DNA of 64,000 nt from Dipteris shenzhenensis (GCA_047967505.1 CM106540.1), one strand, 5' to 3'. Shown: positions 12,189-24,175, numbered from the stretch's first letter. Notes: a model not told the origin generated them from the sequence alone. Translations and numbers: made by a program.

Positions 12189-15100
12189 ATGGCCCAGCCC
12201 ACAAGACTACGAATCCCACCGTTCGGTAAAAGTGGAAAGTCGGACGGCACTAACTATCCACTCTGGAAGTTTAAGATGAAGACCATCCTAGCGCATATGA
12301 GCTTTGGGATACTACTATTGGGGTGGACGTGAAGCCGGTCGCAAGACCGGATCCAGCCAATACAGGACAACATATAATACCAACTGCGGATGAGATTCTC
12401 ACGTGGACAAGAAGAAATGTAGATGTGCTGTGTTCTATTGTTTGCAGTGTAAGTGACTCTGTCATGGCGATAATTCAACATGTCACCACAGCGGAGGAGG
12501 CATGGACGGTCTTGAAAAATTAGTACGAGACCATGAACCAGACACGGATTCAGAATCTGGAGACTCAACTTGCGAACAATAAACTGTCTGAGTCTGAAAT
12601 GGCAGAGAAGTTTATCACCAGGGTGAAGAATTTGCGCGATCAGATGACTGCGATTGGCATCACCATCACCAGCGAGAATCTAGCACTAAGGTGCATACGG
12701 ATTCTCCCACCAAAGTACAACGGTCTTGTTACGACGCTGAATACGCAGAACAGAAATCTGCCCCTCAACTTAAGGATTTCAGTGCAATGCTTCTAGAGGA
12801 GGAGAGGCGTCAAAAGACGAGGACTGGAGAAGATTCAGCTTTCTTGGCTGGATCAAAGAAAGGTAAGGGTAAGGACTCTGGTAACCCATTTTCTTCTGAT
12901 GATAAAAAGAGAAAGAAGAAGATCAAGTGCTTCTATTGCAACAAGGCAGGGCACAAGCAGAATGAGTGTCGGAATAAGATTGTAGATGAGAAGAATGGAG
13001 TAAAGAAAGAGTCCAGCAACAACGCGCAGGCAGTACTAGTAGAGTTGTTCGTAGCAATTGAGGAGATTTGCATGGAGGTAGTTCATGTACCTGCAGAAGA
13101 ACCTTGGATTATTGACAGTGGTGCATCGTGCCACATGACCAGTTGTAAGGATTGGTATACCTCTCTACATCCGGTAGGGAATGACATCCTGGTAGCAATC
13201 GGCAATGATGCAAAATGTCCAGCAGAAGGAAAAGGTACGATTGCTCTCAAGTCAGATGGAGTTGTAAAACAATTGTCTGATGTTCTTTATGTGCTAGATA
13301 TTAAGAGGAACTTGTTGTCCATTTTTGTGATCACGGATCGGGACCTCAAAGTTCACTTCGATAAGAATGGCGCACAGATTTTGGATCTTCAAGGGAAGGT
13401 CGTTGGTAAAGGTACATGGTGCAACAACATTTACGAACTCTCAACTTTTAGTGCTCGAGCCAATGTGAGCAACACTAAGCTGTGGCATGAGAGGTTTGGT
13501 CATCTAAACCTTAGTTCTTGAAAGGAGATGCATAAAAGTGGAATGATTGCAGACCTACTAGAAATTACAGATTTGCCCGATGTATGTGAAGCTTGCATGA
13601 TGGGCAAGCAGCATCGGCACCCTTTCCTAAAGAGGCCAGTAGGGCAAAGGCTCCTCTAGAGCTCGTTCACATGGACCTCTGCGGAAAGATGGAGACAGAA
13701 GGTTTGGGTGGTTCCTACTACTTCATGACGCTGATCGATGACTACAGTAGAAGGATATGGATATACTTCCTGAAGAGTAAAGATGAGGCTTTTAGTAAGT
13801 TCAAAGAATGGCATGTAATGGTCGAGAAAGAAACGGGGAGGAAGGTGAAGAAGTTGAGATCAGATAGAGGTGGAGAGTTCACATCAAGTGAATTTGAAAG
13901 TTACTGCAAAAGTCACGGGATCAAGAGGCCAAAACCCCCGCCACATACATCACAACAAAATGGAGTAGCAGAGCACAAGATGCGCGTCATCTGCAAAATG
14001 GGCAGGAGTATGATGAAAGGGAAAGATTTGCCAAAGGCTTTCTGTGCTGAAGCATGTAACACGGTAGTTTACATTTTGAATCGTAGCTACACGAAGGCTG
14101 TGAACGGGATGACTCCACTACAGGCCTTTTCTGGTAAGAAATATTTAGCTGCACATTTTAGATTTTTTTGGATGTGACTGTTTTGTGCATGTCCCTGATG
14201 CTAACAGGACCAAATGGGAACCGAAGAGCCAGAAGTGTATTTTCTTGGGCTACAGTGAAGAGGCGAAGGGTTACCGTCTCTATAATCCTATTACCAAGAA
14301 GGTAATAGTAAGTTGTGATGTGGTCTTCTCAGAACATCCACATCAATTGGAGGAGGATGCTTCCTTCCCAGACAACCAAGACCAAGATATCCATCTAGTA
14401 CAACCACCAATAGTAGACCAAACTCCCCCAATGGTGCTTGGGAGGATTCAAGATAAAGAAGAGGAAGAAGAGCCTGCAGAACCACAACGGCAACGACCAT
14501 TCCCGAAGTGGGTAAGGCAACTTTTGGACGACAGAGAACCTCCATCCATTGATGAGGAACCATCAAACACCGCCAGTCCAAGAGATTAGAGGAGAAAAGA
14601 AGGGTGCAGGAACACTTGGTCAACTATGTTTTGATGACAGAGGTGATCCGTGTTGAAGAACCCAAATGTCTTGAAGATGCACAGGGTGATGATAGGTGGA
14701 TGGAGGCTATGTAGTTTGTGTATGGCTCCATAATGAAGAACAAAACTTGGGACCTTGTGGATCCACCACCAAAACACAAGGTAATCGGCACCAAGTGGGT
14801 GTACAAGACCAAGTACAAGTCCGACGGCACATTGGATAAGTACAAGGCTTGGCTCATGGCAAAAGGATTCGCACAAGTACATGGTTTTGAGTATCAGGAA
14901 ACTTTTGCTCCCACAGCTCGACTAACCACAATTTGCAGTGTTTTGGCATTAGAAGCATAGGGAAGTTGGCCCGTGTTTCAGATGGATGGAAAATCCACCT
15001 TTCTAAATGGAGATCTCAAGGAAGAGGTATACGTGGAACAACCACCAGGTTTTGTGATCCCCGGTTCAGAAGGTAAAGTCTATAAACTAAAGAAGGCACT

Positions 15101-16180
15101 TTACGGGCTGAAATAGGTCCCACAAGCGTGGTACCAGTGAATTGATGCCTACTTTCTACAAAACGAGTTCAAGAGGAGCCCATCTGATGTAAATTTGTAT
15201 ATCTACAGAGAAGGAGGTAGGCGTATGATCGTGGTCCTTTATGTGGATGACCTTGTCATAACAGGGAACCATGAAGAAAAGATCTCACAGACAAAGCATT
15301 TGCTAGGAGGAGAGTTTGAAATGACAGACCTCAAACTGATGCATTTCTGTTTGGGGATTGAAGTTTGGCAAGAGCCAAAACAGATCTTCATTTCATAGCT
15401 GAAGTATGTTGCAGAGATACTGAAGGCATTTGGCATGGTTGAGTGCAAGACAGTTGGCACCCCTATGGACGTTGACATGAAGCTCTCAAATGAGGATTCA
15501 TCACCACCGGTGGACAAAGTGAAGTACAGAAGGCTTGTGGGCAGTTTGATTTACTTCTGCAACACGCGGCCGAACATTAGTTTTGCGACTAGTGTACTAA
15601 GCAGGTTTTCCAATAAGCCCCGAGAGAACCATTGAAGGGTAGGGATGCGAGTGCTGAAATACATCAAAGGCACACTTGATTATGGCATCACCTATACCAA
15701 GGGCAACATCTTGACCAGATTTCGTGACTCGGATTGGGCAAGAGACGTGGATAGCTGAGATCAATGACAGGCGACTGTTTCTCACTTGGATCTTGAGCTA
15801 TGTCATGGGTCAGCCAGAAGTAGCCCACAATTGCTCTTTCTTCTACCGAGGTTGAGTACAAATCAGTATGTTTTGCTTCTTGTGAGGAAGTGTGGTTGAG
15901 GAGGATTTTAGGGGACATGGGTGCAGTGCAGAACAAGCCTACATAGTTATCATGTGACAATCAGAGTTGCATGGCAATTGCAAAGAACCCTGTGCTCCAC
16001 GCTCGCACAAAACACATTGAGATTCAATATCACTTTGTACGCGAGCTCATCATGGATGGAGAGGTCAACTTGGTGTATTGTCTGACTACAGAGAATGCTA
16101 CGGACATCTTCACGAAGGCTCTTGGAAGAGACTTGTTGGAGAGGCATCTTCATCGACTTGGCATTGGGCCGAAAAAGTAA
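12189..16180 (+). pseudogene. E3 gag-pol remnant (Copia polyprotein)
   Basis: Begins with the same start as E1 (MAQPTRL at 12189) and ends at 16180 (RLGIGPKK). Visible in order: gag; the knuckle KCFYCNKAGHKQNEC near 12930-12970; protease IDSGAS near 13110; pre-integrase WHERFGHLNLS; integrase VHMDLCGKM, LIDDYSR and QQNGVAEHK; RT KWVYKTKYK and YVDDLV (near 15240); RNase H to the end with NPVLHARTKHIEIQYHF. Premature stops occur, for example near 12524, 13521, 14588, 14960, 15117 and 15398, along with frame changes. The integrase triad is preserved better than in E1, but the polyprotein cannot be made. Confidence 0.9.
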
Positions 16181-16210
16181 GTTCACTTACAGGTGGACAT
16201 TGAGGGGTGG

Positions 16211-16926
16211 TGTTAGATATCAATGCTCCACTCTCATGTAACTATGCGGGAACCAGCTAACTCTACTTGGAAGCCCCCCATATGAGGAGAAGGCATTTGA
16301 GTAGCTCGGTTATCCGGTAGGTCCTGGTTTGGACACCAGATGGGGGCCATGTGTGGCCTGATGGCTGGATGGCTTCAGATAGAGTTGGCACAGTGCCAAC
16401 AAGGCTATATGCAATTGCGGGAAGGCATCCCATGATTGACCGCACTGAGGGTAGATGGAGCATTTGTCAGGGCAGCCCACTCTCGGGTTGCGGGGCCCGT
16501 TTGGAGCCCCAGATGATCCCAGATGGCGAACAAAATCCGTAGGTCAATTGCTCTATTCTGCGCCATGGTTCTATCGTGTGGTCGGTGGCCTATTTTGGCC
16601 CCCAGTCTGCCGTTTTTGGACTCGGTCGATCACCCAGTTGGGTCTAATCGACTACGACTGGTGGCTATATAAGAGCAAGCCCATGAAGCCCATTATTATA
16701 ACTGGCTACAGCAACCGTGATTCCTTAGCATCCAGGCTCCGTCCTCTAATGTTTCCAGCATGCCATCGAAGCTTCTCACACAGGAGTGCATGACTGGGAG
16801 GCAGCGCCATCTATTGTATCAGTTTTACAGTAATCAAATTTTTGATTCTCCATACTATCTGCTTTTCTCTCTTGCATACGAGATCTTGTTATCTGTTGAG
16901 CACAGACATTGTATTGTTTTCTTACA
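16211..16926 (+). repeat. E3 3' LTR
   Basis: 716 bp, partner of 11390-12118. It is preceded by the purine-rich tract TTGAGGGGTGG (16200-16210). Confidence 0.93.
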
Positions 16927-16931
16927 TTTTG

Positions 16932-17628
16932 CAGTAACTTTCGAATTCACTTGATGTGAACTCACCACCTTTGTCTGATCTCAACTTCTTCACCTTCCTC
17001 CCCATTTCTTTCTCAACCATTACATGCCATTCTTTGAACTTACTAAAAGCCTCATCTTTAGTATATCCATATCCTGCTACTGTAGTCATCGATCAGCATC
17101 ATGAAGTAGTAGGAACCACCCAAAGCTTCCGTCTCCATCTTTCCGCAGAGGTCCGTGTGAATGAGCTCTAGAGGAGCCTTTGCCCTGCTGGCCTCTTTAG
17201 GAAAGGGTTGTCGATGCTACTTGTGCATCATGCAAGCTTCACATACATCGGGCAGATCTGTAATTTCTGGTAGGTCTGCAATCATTCCACTTTTATGCAT
17301 CTCCTAAGGTTTAGATGACCAAACCTCTCATGCCATAGCTTAGTGTTGCTCACATCGGCTCGAGCACTGAAAGCTGAGAGTTCATAGAAGTTGTTGCACC
17401 ATGTACCTTTACAACGACCTTCCCTTGAAGATCCAAAATCTGTGCACCATTCTTATCGAAGTGAACTTTGAGGTCCTAATCCATGATCCCAGAAACGGAC
17501 AACAAGTTCCTCTTGATATCTAGCACATAAAGAACATTTAACAACTGTTTTACAACTCCATCTGACTTGAGAGCAATCGTACCTTTTCCTTTTGCTAGAC
17601 ATTTTGCATCATTGCCGACTGCTACTAG
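16932..17628 (-). pseudogene. E2 upstream piece: protease and integrase start
   Basis: This continues the E2 frame on the far side of E3. Minus-strand sequence from about 17628 down reads a protease-downstream segment (VAVGNDAKC, KGTIALKSDGVVKQL), the WHERFGH pre-integrase region and the integrase start, matching E1 3130-3840. It joins LTR sequence at about 17628. A short repeat of ggttgctgtagccaatgataatgat sits at that junction. Confidence 0.85.
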
Positions 17629-17629
17629 G

Positions 17630-18185
17630 GTTGCTGTAGCCAATGATAATGATAAGGAATCAGGGTTGCTGTAGCCAATGATAATGATGGGCTTCACGGG
17701 CTTGCTCTTATATAGCCACCAGTCATAGTCGGTTAGACCCAATTGGGAGACCGACCCAGTTGGCCCAAAACAGCCGACTGGAGGTCGGTCCCGAAATAGG
17801 CCACTGACCACACGTTAGAACTGTGGCATAGAATAGAGCAACTGACCCATGGTTTTCGTTCAGCCCAGAGCCATCTGGGATCATTTGGGGCTCCAAACGG
17901 GCCCCGCAACCCGAGAGCGGGTTGCCCTGAGAAATGCTCTGTCTTCCCTCAGTGCGGTCAATCATGGGATGCCTTCTCGCACTTGCATGTAGCCTAGTTG
18001 GTGGTGTGCCAACTCTATTTGAAGCCGTCCAGCCATGAGGCCACACATGGCCCCCATCTGGTGTCCAAACCAGGACCTATCGGATAACCTAGCTACTCAA
18101 ATGCCTTCTCCTCATATGGGGGCTTACAAGTAGAGTTGGTTGGTTCTTGCGTAGTTACACGAGAGTGGAGCATTGATATCTAACA
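17630..18185 (-). repeat. E2 partial 5' LTR
   Basis: Matches the E1 LTR from its TGTTAGATATC end (18185) to the region just past the TATATAAGAGCAAGCC block. The rest is missing at the internal deletion. Confidence 0.88.
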
Positions 18186-18865
18186 GAAACTTTAAATTTT
18201 TTTGTATAAAGTTTCACATCTTGGCGAATGTTTCAAACATTTATTTTTATTAGGGCATACAAACTTTTGACACCATTATAAAAGTTTAGCTTCTTCACGA
18301 AACTAACTTGAAAAAATCATCCATGACCACAAGTTGAATGGGATGGAAATGATATCTACAGCAATATCTTTCAAAACTGGCACACAAGCACAAATCTTTT
18401 GTAGAGGGAACATAGCAAGAGTCTAGATTCTTAGACAAAACATAAGTTGAAGGATATAAAGAATTAGATATCTGAGGAGCTCACTCCGATCCACCTCAAA
18501 CAAAGAAACAGTGAACTCACCAAGGTAAAGGAAGCATGCAAGCTAGGCAAATGGGCAGTTTATCGAGATGGGAAAGCATTGATTAGGGACTTCAAATCCA
18601 AACCCAAGGACTCTTAGTCTTAAACTGATGTTATAAAGGCCACTTTATGATAGTGTTCGAATGTAGCTATGCCCCATAATACCTCAAGAAGAGCTAGCCT
18701 TGTGCACTCCCTCAATTGTTTAGCTATCGAGATATAGTAAGCCATTATTTGGTGTTGTGGTACTCTGTCTCATAAACCTATGAGGTCTTCTGCAGACATT
18801 AATAGATCTCTCTCTCTCTCTCTCTCTCTCCAGAATCTTCCAAAAGAGATTATGCCATAGGATAC
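18186..18865. other. No recognised gene; contains (TC)12 at 18807-18830
   Basis: Sequence between E2 and the gypsy element E4. No coding motif seen. The TC run is uninterrupted. The E4 target site gatac is at 18861-18865. Confidence 0.6.
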
Positions 18866-20922
18866 TGTGACATGAAGTTGGGGGTAATAAACTTCACGCA
18901 CCTCTTCACTTCCTACTGCTTTCGAACGGACTGCCAAAGATATTTATAATTGAGAGTGGGACATTAGAAAGAAGCTTTTATGCCAAGATACCACACCATA
19001 CTTTCCTCCCTCACATGAGAATGAAGATGGTAACATCCCAAGTGATGTTATAATCAAGCATAGGGAGAAGGAAAGGATCAGCAGAGGCCATAATCTCAGC
19101 GAGCTGGTTTGCACCAAAGAGAAGAGTGATACATTGTTGAAAGAAGATCTTGCAGCTCAACATGACATGAACTGATATATATCGAGGAGTTTGAAGGGGC
19201 TGATTAGGTCGGATGGGTAGATTCCGAGGAAACATTGCACCTCCTTCATAGACACCTTTACACAGCTCAAAACACTACAAAACTGTCATTAGACACAGAG
19301 GCCTATAACTTTTAGTAGAGACATGATATCAGAGATTCAAGCACACAAAGGTATGCGCCTTGAGATGGGCTTTGCGCTAATATAAGTTTCATTGAAAACA
19401 GACAGACGACTGAAGAGATATGGACAGTTTACTAGAAGGGGATAAAAACTGTCATGAAAACAGACTGTTAGACACAGAGACTCATAACTTTTTGCAGCAT
19501 TATCTGATTCAAGATATGATTACATACAAACATGTGCCTTGAAGAGAGCTTCGCGCTGATATAAATTTTATTGAAAACAGACAGACGGCTGAAGAGATAT
19601 GGACAGTTTACTGGAAGGGGGTAAAAACTATCATGAAAACAGACTGTCAAACACAGAGACTCATAACTTTCTACAGCAGTATCTAATTTAAGATTTGATT
19701 ACGTAGAAACATGCGTCTTAAAGAGAGCTTTGCGCTGATATAAATTTCATTACAATCGGACTACCGAGTAGAAAGTTATGAGCAAAACACTAACAGGGGG
19801 TCAAACTATCATGAAAAACTACCCTCCACCCAGGCTAGAGCAGGATGCTCCCTCAAGACTCCACCTTCATCAACGATCCACCCCTCATAGATTTAGCCTA
19901 GAAGAGGGGAAGAAGTTTGCATAGTGGCTCGGGAAACAAATGGACCATGTATGCACAGTGAGCGGCCGAATAGAAAGAACTTTCAAGGCTTTAAAAGAGA
20001 AAAGGGATGAGACACTCAAGAGAGAGAGAACCTGAAGTGACCTTCATTACAAATAGAAAGAGAATCCACTTCAACACTACAAATACAAGGGAGAAGAAGA
20101 GGTTTCATACATATAAGAGGGAGCGAAAGCTCCAAGAATACTCATAGAGAGAGAATAAACTAGAGAGAGATGGACTCAAGAGTCTACATAAGAGAATATC
20201 TACAAGAGGGAGAGAAGGCTCATGGAAGAGGCTTGGGGAGACTAGAGCTATAGCAACATGAGGCCTAATGGTGGAAGAGATTGATGAACAAGGGAGAGGA
20301 GGGCTCCTTTTATAGAGATTTTGTTACCCTCCTTCACCCATTTACAATTGCTGCCTATAGATTCCTTTCCCCATCAATCACATAAGCACGTATGTCACCA
20401 TCCATGTCCTTTTTGGCTACTCTTGCCATGTGTCCCATCAAAAGATGCTCAAGACTCTTAAAATATTGAGAAAGTCAAGAGTCTCCTCACATGGAGCCCA
20501 TAGGGACCCTCTCTTTTCCACATGTCCACATCCTCCTTATTCCACATAGGAGTTCTAGAAGGATTCCTCTTGACTTCACACTCCTCCACATGCCTTCCAC
20601 ACGCTTGGCATGTGGCCTCTCTTATATTATTGGAACACATGGACATGAGCCCACCTCTTTATATGACTCACTCTTCCTATTTTCTAAAAAACTCATAATA
20701 TCCCATACACAAATAACTCTCACCCCATACCAAGGTATTTATAATTCATACCTATGGTATTTACAATGAGCCATTCCACTCATCCTCTCAATCCCATACA
20801 ATATCATAGAAAATAGAAATAAGTGAGAGCCGCTAGGCTATCACTTGATACTCAAACTCTTATCAAACATAGAGAAAAACAATAGCAATGCCAAGTTAAA
20901 AATATCAAATTTTGGCGTCACA
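18866..20922 (-). repeat. E4 3' LTR (2,057 bp)
   Basis: Near-identical to 32867-34929 along its length. It contains internal repetition around 19300-19800: successive related blocks with GAAAACAGACAGACGGCTGAAG and TGATATAAATTTCATT words. Codes for nothing recognisable. Confidence 0.95.
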
Positions 20923-20934
20923 TCTTTCCCCCCC

Positions 20935-20971
20935 CCAGCAGATCCTCTCTAGTACAGAGAGGGTCTGCTGG
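20935..20971. other. 15-bp hairpin beside the E4 polypurine tract
   Basis: CCAGCAGATCCTCTC is followed after a short loop by GAGAGGGTCTGCTGG, pairing at 14 of 15 positions. It lies just inside the 3' LTR. Confidence 0.7.
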
Positions 20972-20974
20972 CCC

Positions 20975-21256
20975 TCAAGGTGGTCGAGCATAGAAGAATT
21001 TAAGGCGATACTCATTGGTGCGTCTGAGTATCACCATGCCATCAACATCCTCAAGCTGATAGGTTCCATTCGTGACATTCATATACATCCTTATGGAGGC
21101 GTGGCCAAAAGTAACCAATCTCTGCTTCTGTTGTGGAGTTAACCCTCGAGGAAACATGCCTTCTTCCACATATTGCTGAACATCTTGTAGTTTTGGCCAT
21201 CCAGTGTCTACCCAAGAAACCACCCCCCGGTTTGGCACTACAATGGCTTTAGCTTA
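20975..21256 (-). pseudogene. E4 integrase remnant: only the flanks of integrase
   Basis: Follows the second RNase H in the same direction after two stops. The first part (WPKLQDVQQYVEEGMFPRGL) resembles the W..I..Y...G..P linker that precedes gypsy integrases. It passes within about 30 residues into NGTYQLEDVDG and EYRLKFFYARPP, which resemble the last part of a gypsy integrase (the NGxYxLxxxDG...LKxFY end). The zinc finger and the D,D,E core, normally more than 250 residues, are missing. The join is continuous in frame, so this looks like an internal deletion. Confidence 0.6.
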
Positions 21257-21259
21257 CTC

Positions 21260-23906
21260 CTATGCCCTTTGATTTTCTTTTCTGTTTATATGAACAAACT
21301 TGCAAAAGTCAAAGCGACTACATTGTGCCATAGCCTTTTGATTAAGCTCCTTCAAATGAGGACTTCTTGTCTTGTAATGCCCTTGCATTTGCTTTATAAT
21401 AAGCTGAGAATCTCCTCTTACTTCCAATTCTTTAACTTGACTTTGAAGACAACCCTCCAAACCAAGAATCAAAGCATTATACTCAGCTGCATTGTTAGTT
21501 GTGATACCTGGAAGCTCTTGTCCTCTTGCCCATACCTCTTGACCTTTAGGATTCATCAAGACTATCCCCCCGGCTCCTTGTTGGCATGAAGGACTAAAAG
21601 CCCCATCAAAATACAAAACAAAAGCTGTTGGTGGTGTATCCCTTTCATCTTTAATGTTCTCCTTACATTTCTTTTCTTCTCCTAGATCCTCCCGTCCTGT
21701 GAGCAAATCTGCCATAGTGGACCTAGTGGTATTTTCAGTGACAAAAAAGAAAGAGAACTCTTGAAGCTCTGACAACCATTTTGCAAATCTCCCCCCAGGA
21801 TTAGGCTTGCAAACTAGATATGCTAATACAGACTGAGAGGTAAGGAAGAAAAATGGTTGAGGTAATAAATAGGAGCGAAACTTTCTGACGGAAAACACCA
21901 AAGAGAGAGCTTGCTGCTCCATTTCTTCATACCTTGTTTCCACATCTGTAAGCTGTCGGCTGGCATAATAGATGGGTTGCATTCTACCTGCCTCTCCTTT
22001 TTGTAGCAATACAGCACCAACTGAATGCAAATATACACTTGGATTTACATAAAAGTCTTGAGACCAATCAGGGGGCTTCAATATTGGGCCCTTACTCATG
22101 GCCTCCTTAAGTAGCTGGAAAGACTCTTGTTGCTCCACACCCCATTGGAAAGAAACTCCTTTTCTTGTCAACAAGTTCATGGGATGCACTATCTCTGTGA
22201 AATCATCACAAAGGCATTGATAATACTTGCTCTTTCCTAGAATTCTATGAGCACCAGTGACACTCTCAGGACTTGGCAATGCCATGATTGCTTGAACCTT
22301 GTTAGGATCCATTTGCAGGCCTTCTTGAGACACAATATGCCCCAACAAGACTACTTTTGTTTGAGCCAAATGACACTTGCTAGGATTTAGACACCCTTTT
22401 GCTTCATCAATCCTAGCTAAGGCCATCTTTAACTTCTCCATGTGATCTATGCACCGAGAATAAATGCAAAAATCATCCAAAAACACCCGTATGAACTTTC
22501 CCAAGTAAGGCTCCAGGACTTGACTCATGAACCTTTGAAATGTAGCTGGTGCATTGGTCAACCCAAAAGGCATCACTCTGTCAGCAAAAACTCCCCAAGG
22601 TGTGACAAATGATGTTTTCTTTTGATCTTCCTCCCGAATACGAATTTGAAAGTACCTAGAATACCCATCACATACAGAATACATCTCATGCCCTGCTACT
22701 TGGCCTAGTATTTCATCTTGGAATGGCAAAGGAAAATGATCCCTCTTAGTGCATGCATTCAAAGGACGAAAGTCCACACAAACTCGCCACTTATTTCCTT
22801 TCTTTGGTGTGACAACTACAAGAGATATCCATTCTGAATCATCAACATGAAAGATGAATCCTGCCTCAAGTAGTTGTGTTACCTCTTTCTTTAGTGCCTC
22901 AGCTTGGATCACCCCCAATCGCCTTAAGCGTTGCACAACTGGCTTGCTTTCTGGCTTCAACTCAATCTTGTGCTCCACAAGAGAGACTGGCCGAACCTGT
23001 GAATAGCTTGTTGCAAAGAGACATGGAAAATCATCTAGCATATCTAAGTACTGGAGCTTCTCACTACCTGATAGAGAATCACCAAGAAGCTCTTCATTGC
23101 GTTGGTGTCGTTTAGTGTGCTCCACATTCTCCACATGAAGTGTCTCTATAGGATCTTCTTGCACCACCACCTTGTTCCTTTTTGACTCATCCCGATCAGC
23201 ACCAAGACAAAGACCAAAGGCCACTCCTTCCACCTCACCCTCTGAGTTGGACTCCTCGAAGCTACACCCTGTCTCTTCTTCTTCATCGGTTAAGTCAGAG
23301 CTTGAACTCTCTGATGTTGAAGACTCCTCCTTGACAACTTCCTTTTTGCGGCCTCTGATGTTGTAGCGCACCTTCTTATCATTTCCCTGCAAAATCAATT
23401 CTCCAGTATCCCACTTTTGAACAGCCTTCACCTTGCGTAGCCAAGGCCTTCCCAAAATCAATGGATAGGCACGTGCATCTGGCTTGGTAGGGATCACCTG
23501 AAAAGTAGTCGGCACAAAAATTCCACATACATCCACCTCTAGATTCTTCACAACTCCCAAGGTCTTAACTCTAGTGTTGTCAGCCAATTTGATGCGATAA
23601 GGAGAGGTAGTACTAGAGTATTGTAAATCAGCATCTATCATGGTCTTCTCACTCATGACATTAATTGATGCACCTCCATCAATGTACACATTAGAAATCA
23701 CTTGACCATCAATGATCACATCAACCATAGGTACATCATCACCAACATCTATATCTACCTTTTGAACAATAGGAATGGCACTTTTCTTCTTTTTCTTCTT
23801 TGACACTCTTGTGCTTGCTAGTTTTCCCCATTCCTTCTGTAGTTTTGGAGACAAAGCAAGTAATTGACCAAAGGTGATATGAGCTTTCTTTTCTTTAAGG
23901 TCGGAC
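21260..23906 (-). pseudogene. E4 pol: protease, reverse transcriptase, two RNase H domains
   Basis: A long unbroken minus-strand frame of about 880 residues belonging to E4. Order: a Lys-rich start; aspartic protease with YIDGGASINVM (DGG in place of DSG/DTG); RT with VDFRPLNACTKRDHFPLPF, FGLTNAPATFQRFM and FLDDFCIYS; an RNase H connection/tether with GAVLLQKG, where the first catalytic Asp position reads Asn (FYVNPSV); then a second RNase H with YFDGAFS, NNAAEYNAL and GDSQLIIKQ, keeping its D, E and D. It ends at a TAG after NRKENQRA, just where the last catalytic Asp is expected. E5 interrupts it at the N-terminal side. RT and RNase H would convert element RNA to DNA, but this copy lacks integrase. 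Confidence 0.88.
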
Positions 23907-24163
23907 TGTTGAGAGTTCATGCTCAACATCATGTGATCATGTGTGCATAGCACCATCACGTGATCATATGTGCATAGCACTAACCTTATAGAGTGCTATA
24001 AAGGAAAGGGTTAGATCCCCTAACCCTAACCCTAAAAGGGTTTGTATATATTCTATTTTTTCAACTAATTCTAGTGTACAGTTAGTCATTTGTGGTGTGC
24101 TCTCTAGCTGTGCCCTCTCTCCTCATCTCCACTCTTCTCCTCTCCCCTCTTCATATTTTGTCA
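23907..24163 (+). repeat. E5 5' LTR (257 bp)
   Basis: TGTTGAGAG...TTTTGTCA. It contains two 20-bp direct repeats (23934-23953 and 23961-23980, one mismatch), a TATA box and a CCCTAA-type telomere-like run at 24018-24037. Confidence 0.97.
23997..24003 (+). promoter_or_regulatory. E5 LTR TATA box
   Basis: TATAAAG within GTGCTATAAAGGAAAG. It lies downstream of the duplicated 20-bp blocks, the place expected for the U3 promoter. Transcription would begin about 30 bases further on. Confidence 0.6.
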
Positions 24164-24175
24164 TGGTATCAGAGC
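24164..24175 (+). other. E5 primer-binding site (tRNA-iMet)
   Basis: TGGTATCAGAGC directly after the 5' LTR, a full match to the usual plant Copia primer site. Confidence 0.93.

Larger units (their letters stand above)
11390..16926 (+). mobile_element. E3: full-length, mutated Copia inserted into E2
   Basis: A 5.54-kb plus-strand element with 729-bp and 716-bp LTRs. It is flanked on both sides by ttttg (11385-11389 and 16927-16931), a perfect 5-bp target-site duplication. Without it the two halves of E2 join in the order seen in E1. The two LTRs differ at roughly 20 positions within their first ~215 bases by eye, so the insertion is old. E2 must be older still. Confidence 0.95.
9432..18185 (-). 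mobile_element. E2: truncated Copia element, split by E3
   Basis: Minus-strand member of the E1 family in two pieces, 9432-11389 and 16927-18185, interrupted by E3. The 3' end is missing: sequence starts abruptly inside RNase H at 9432, with no 3' LTR. The upstream piece ends in a partial 5' LTR (about 17630-18185). Gag, the primer-binding site and the 3' part of that LTR are deleted, so LTR sequence abuts protease-region sequence near 17628. No target duplication was found, as expected after truncation. Confidence 0.88.

Noticed and set aside
17476-17811. 111-residue protein on the minus strand
   Set aside because: It is an artefact of the E2 deletion joining LTR and protease sequence.
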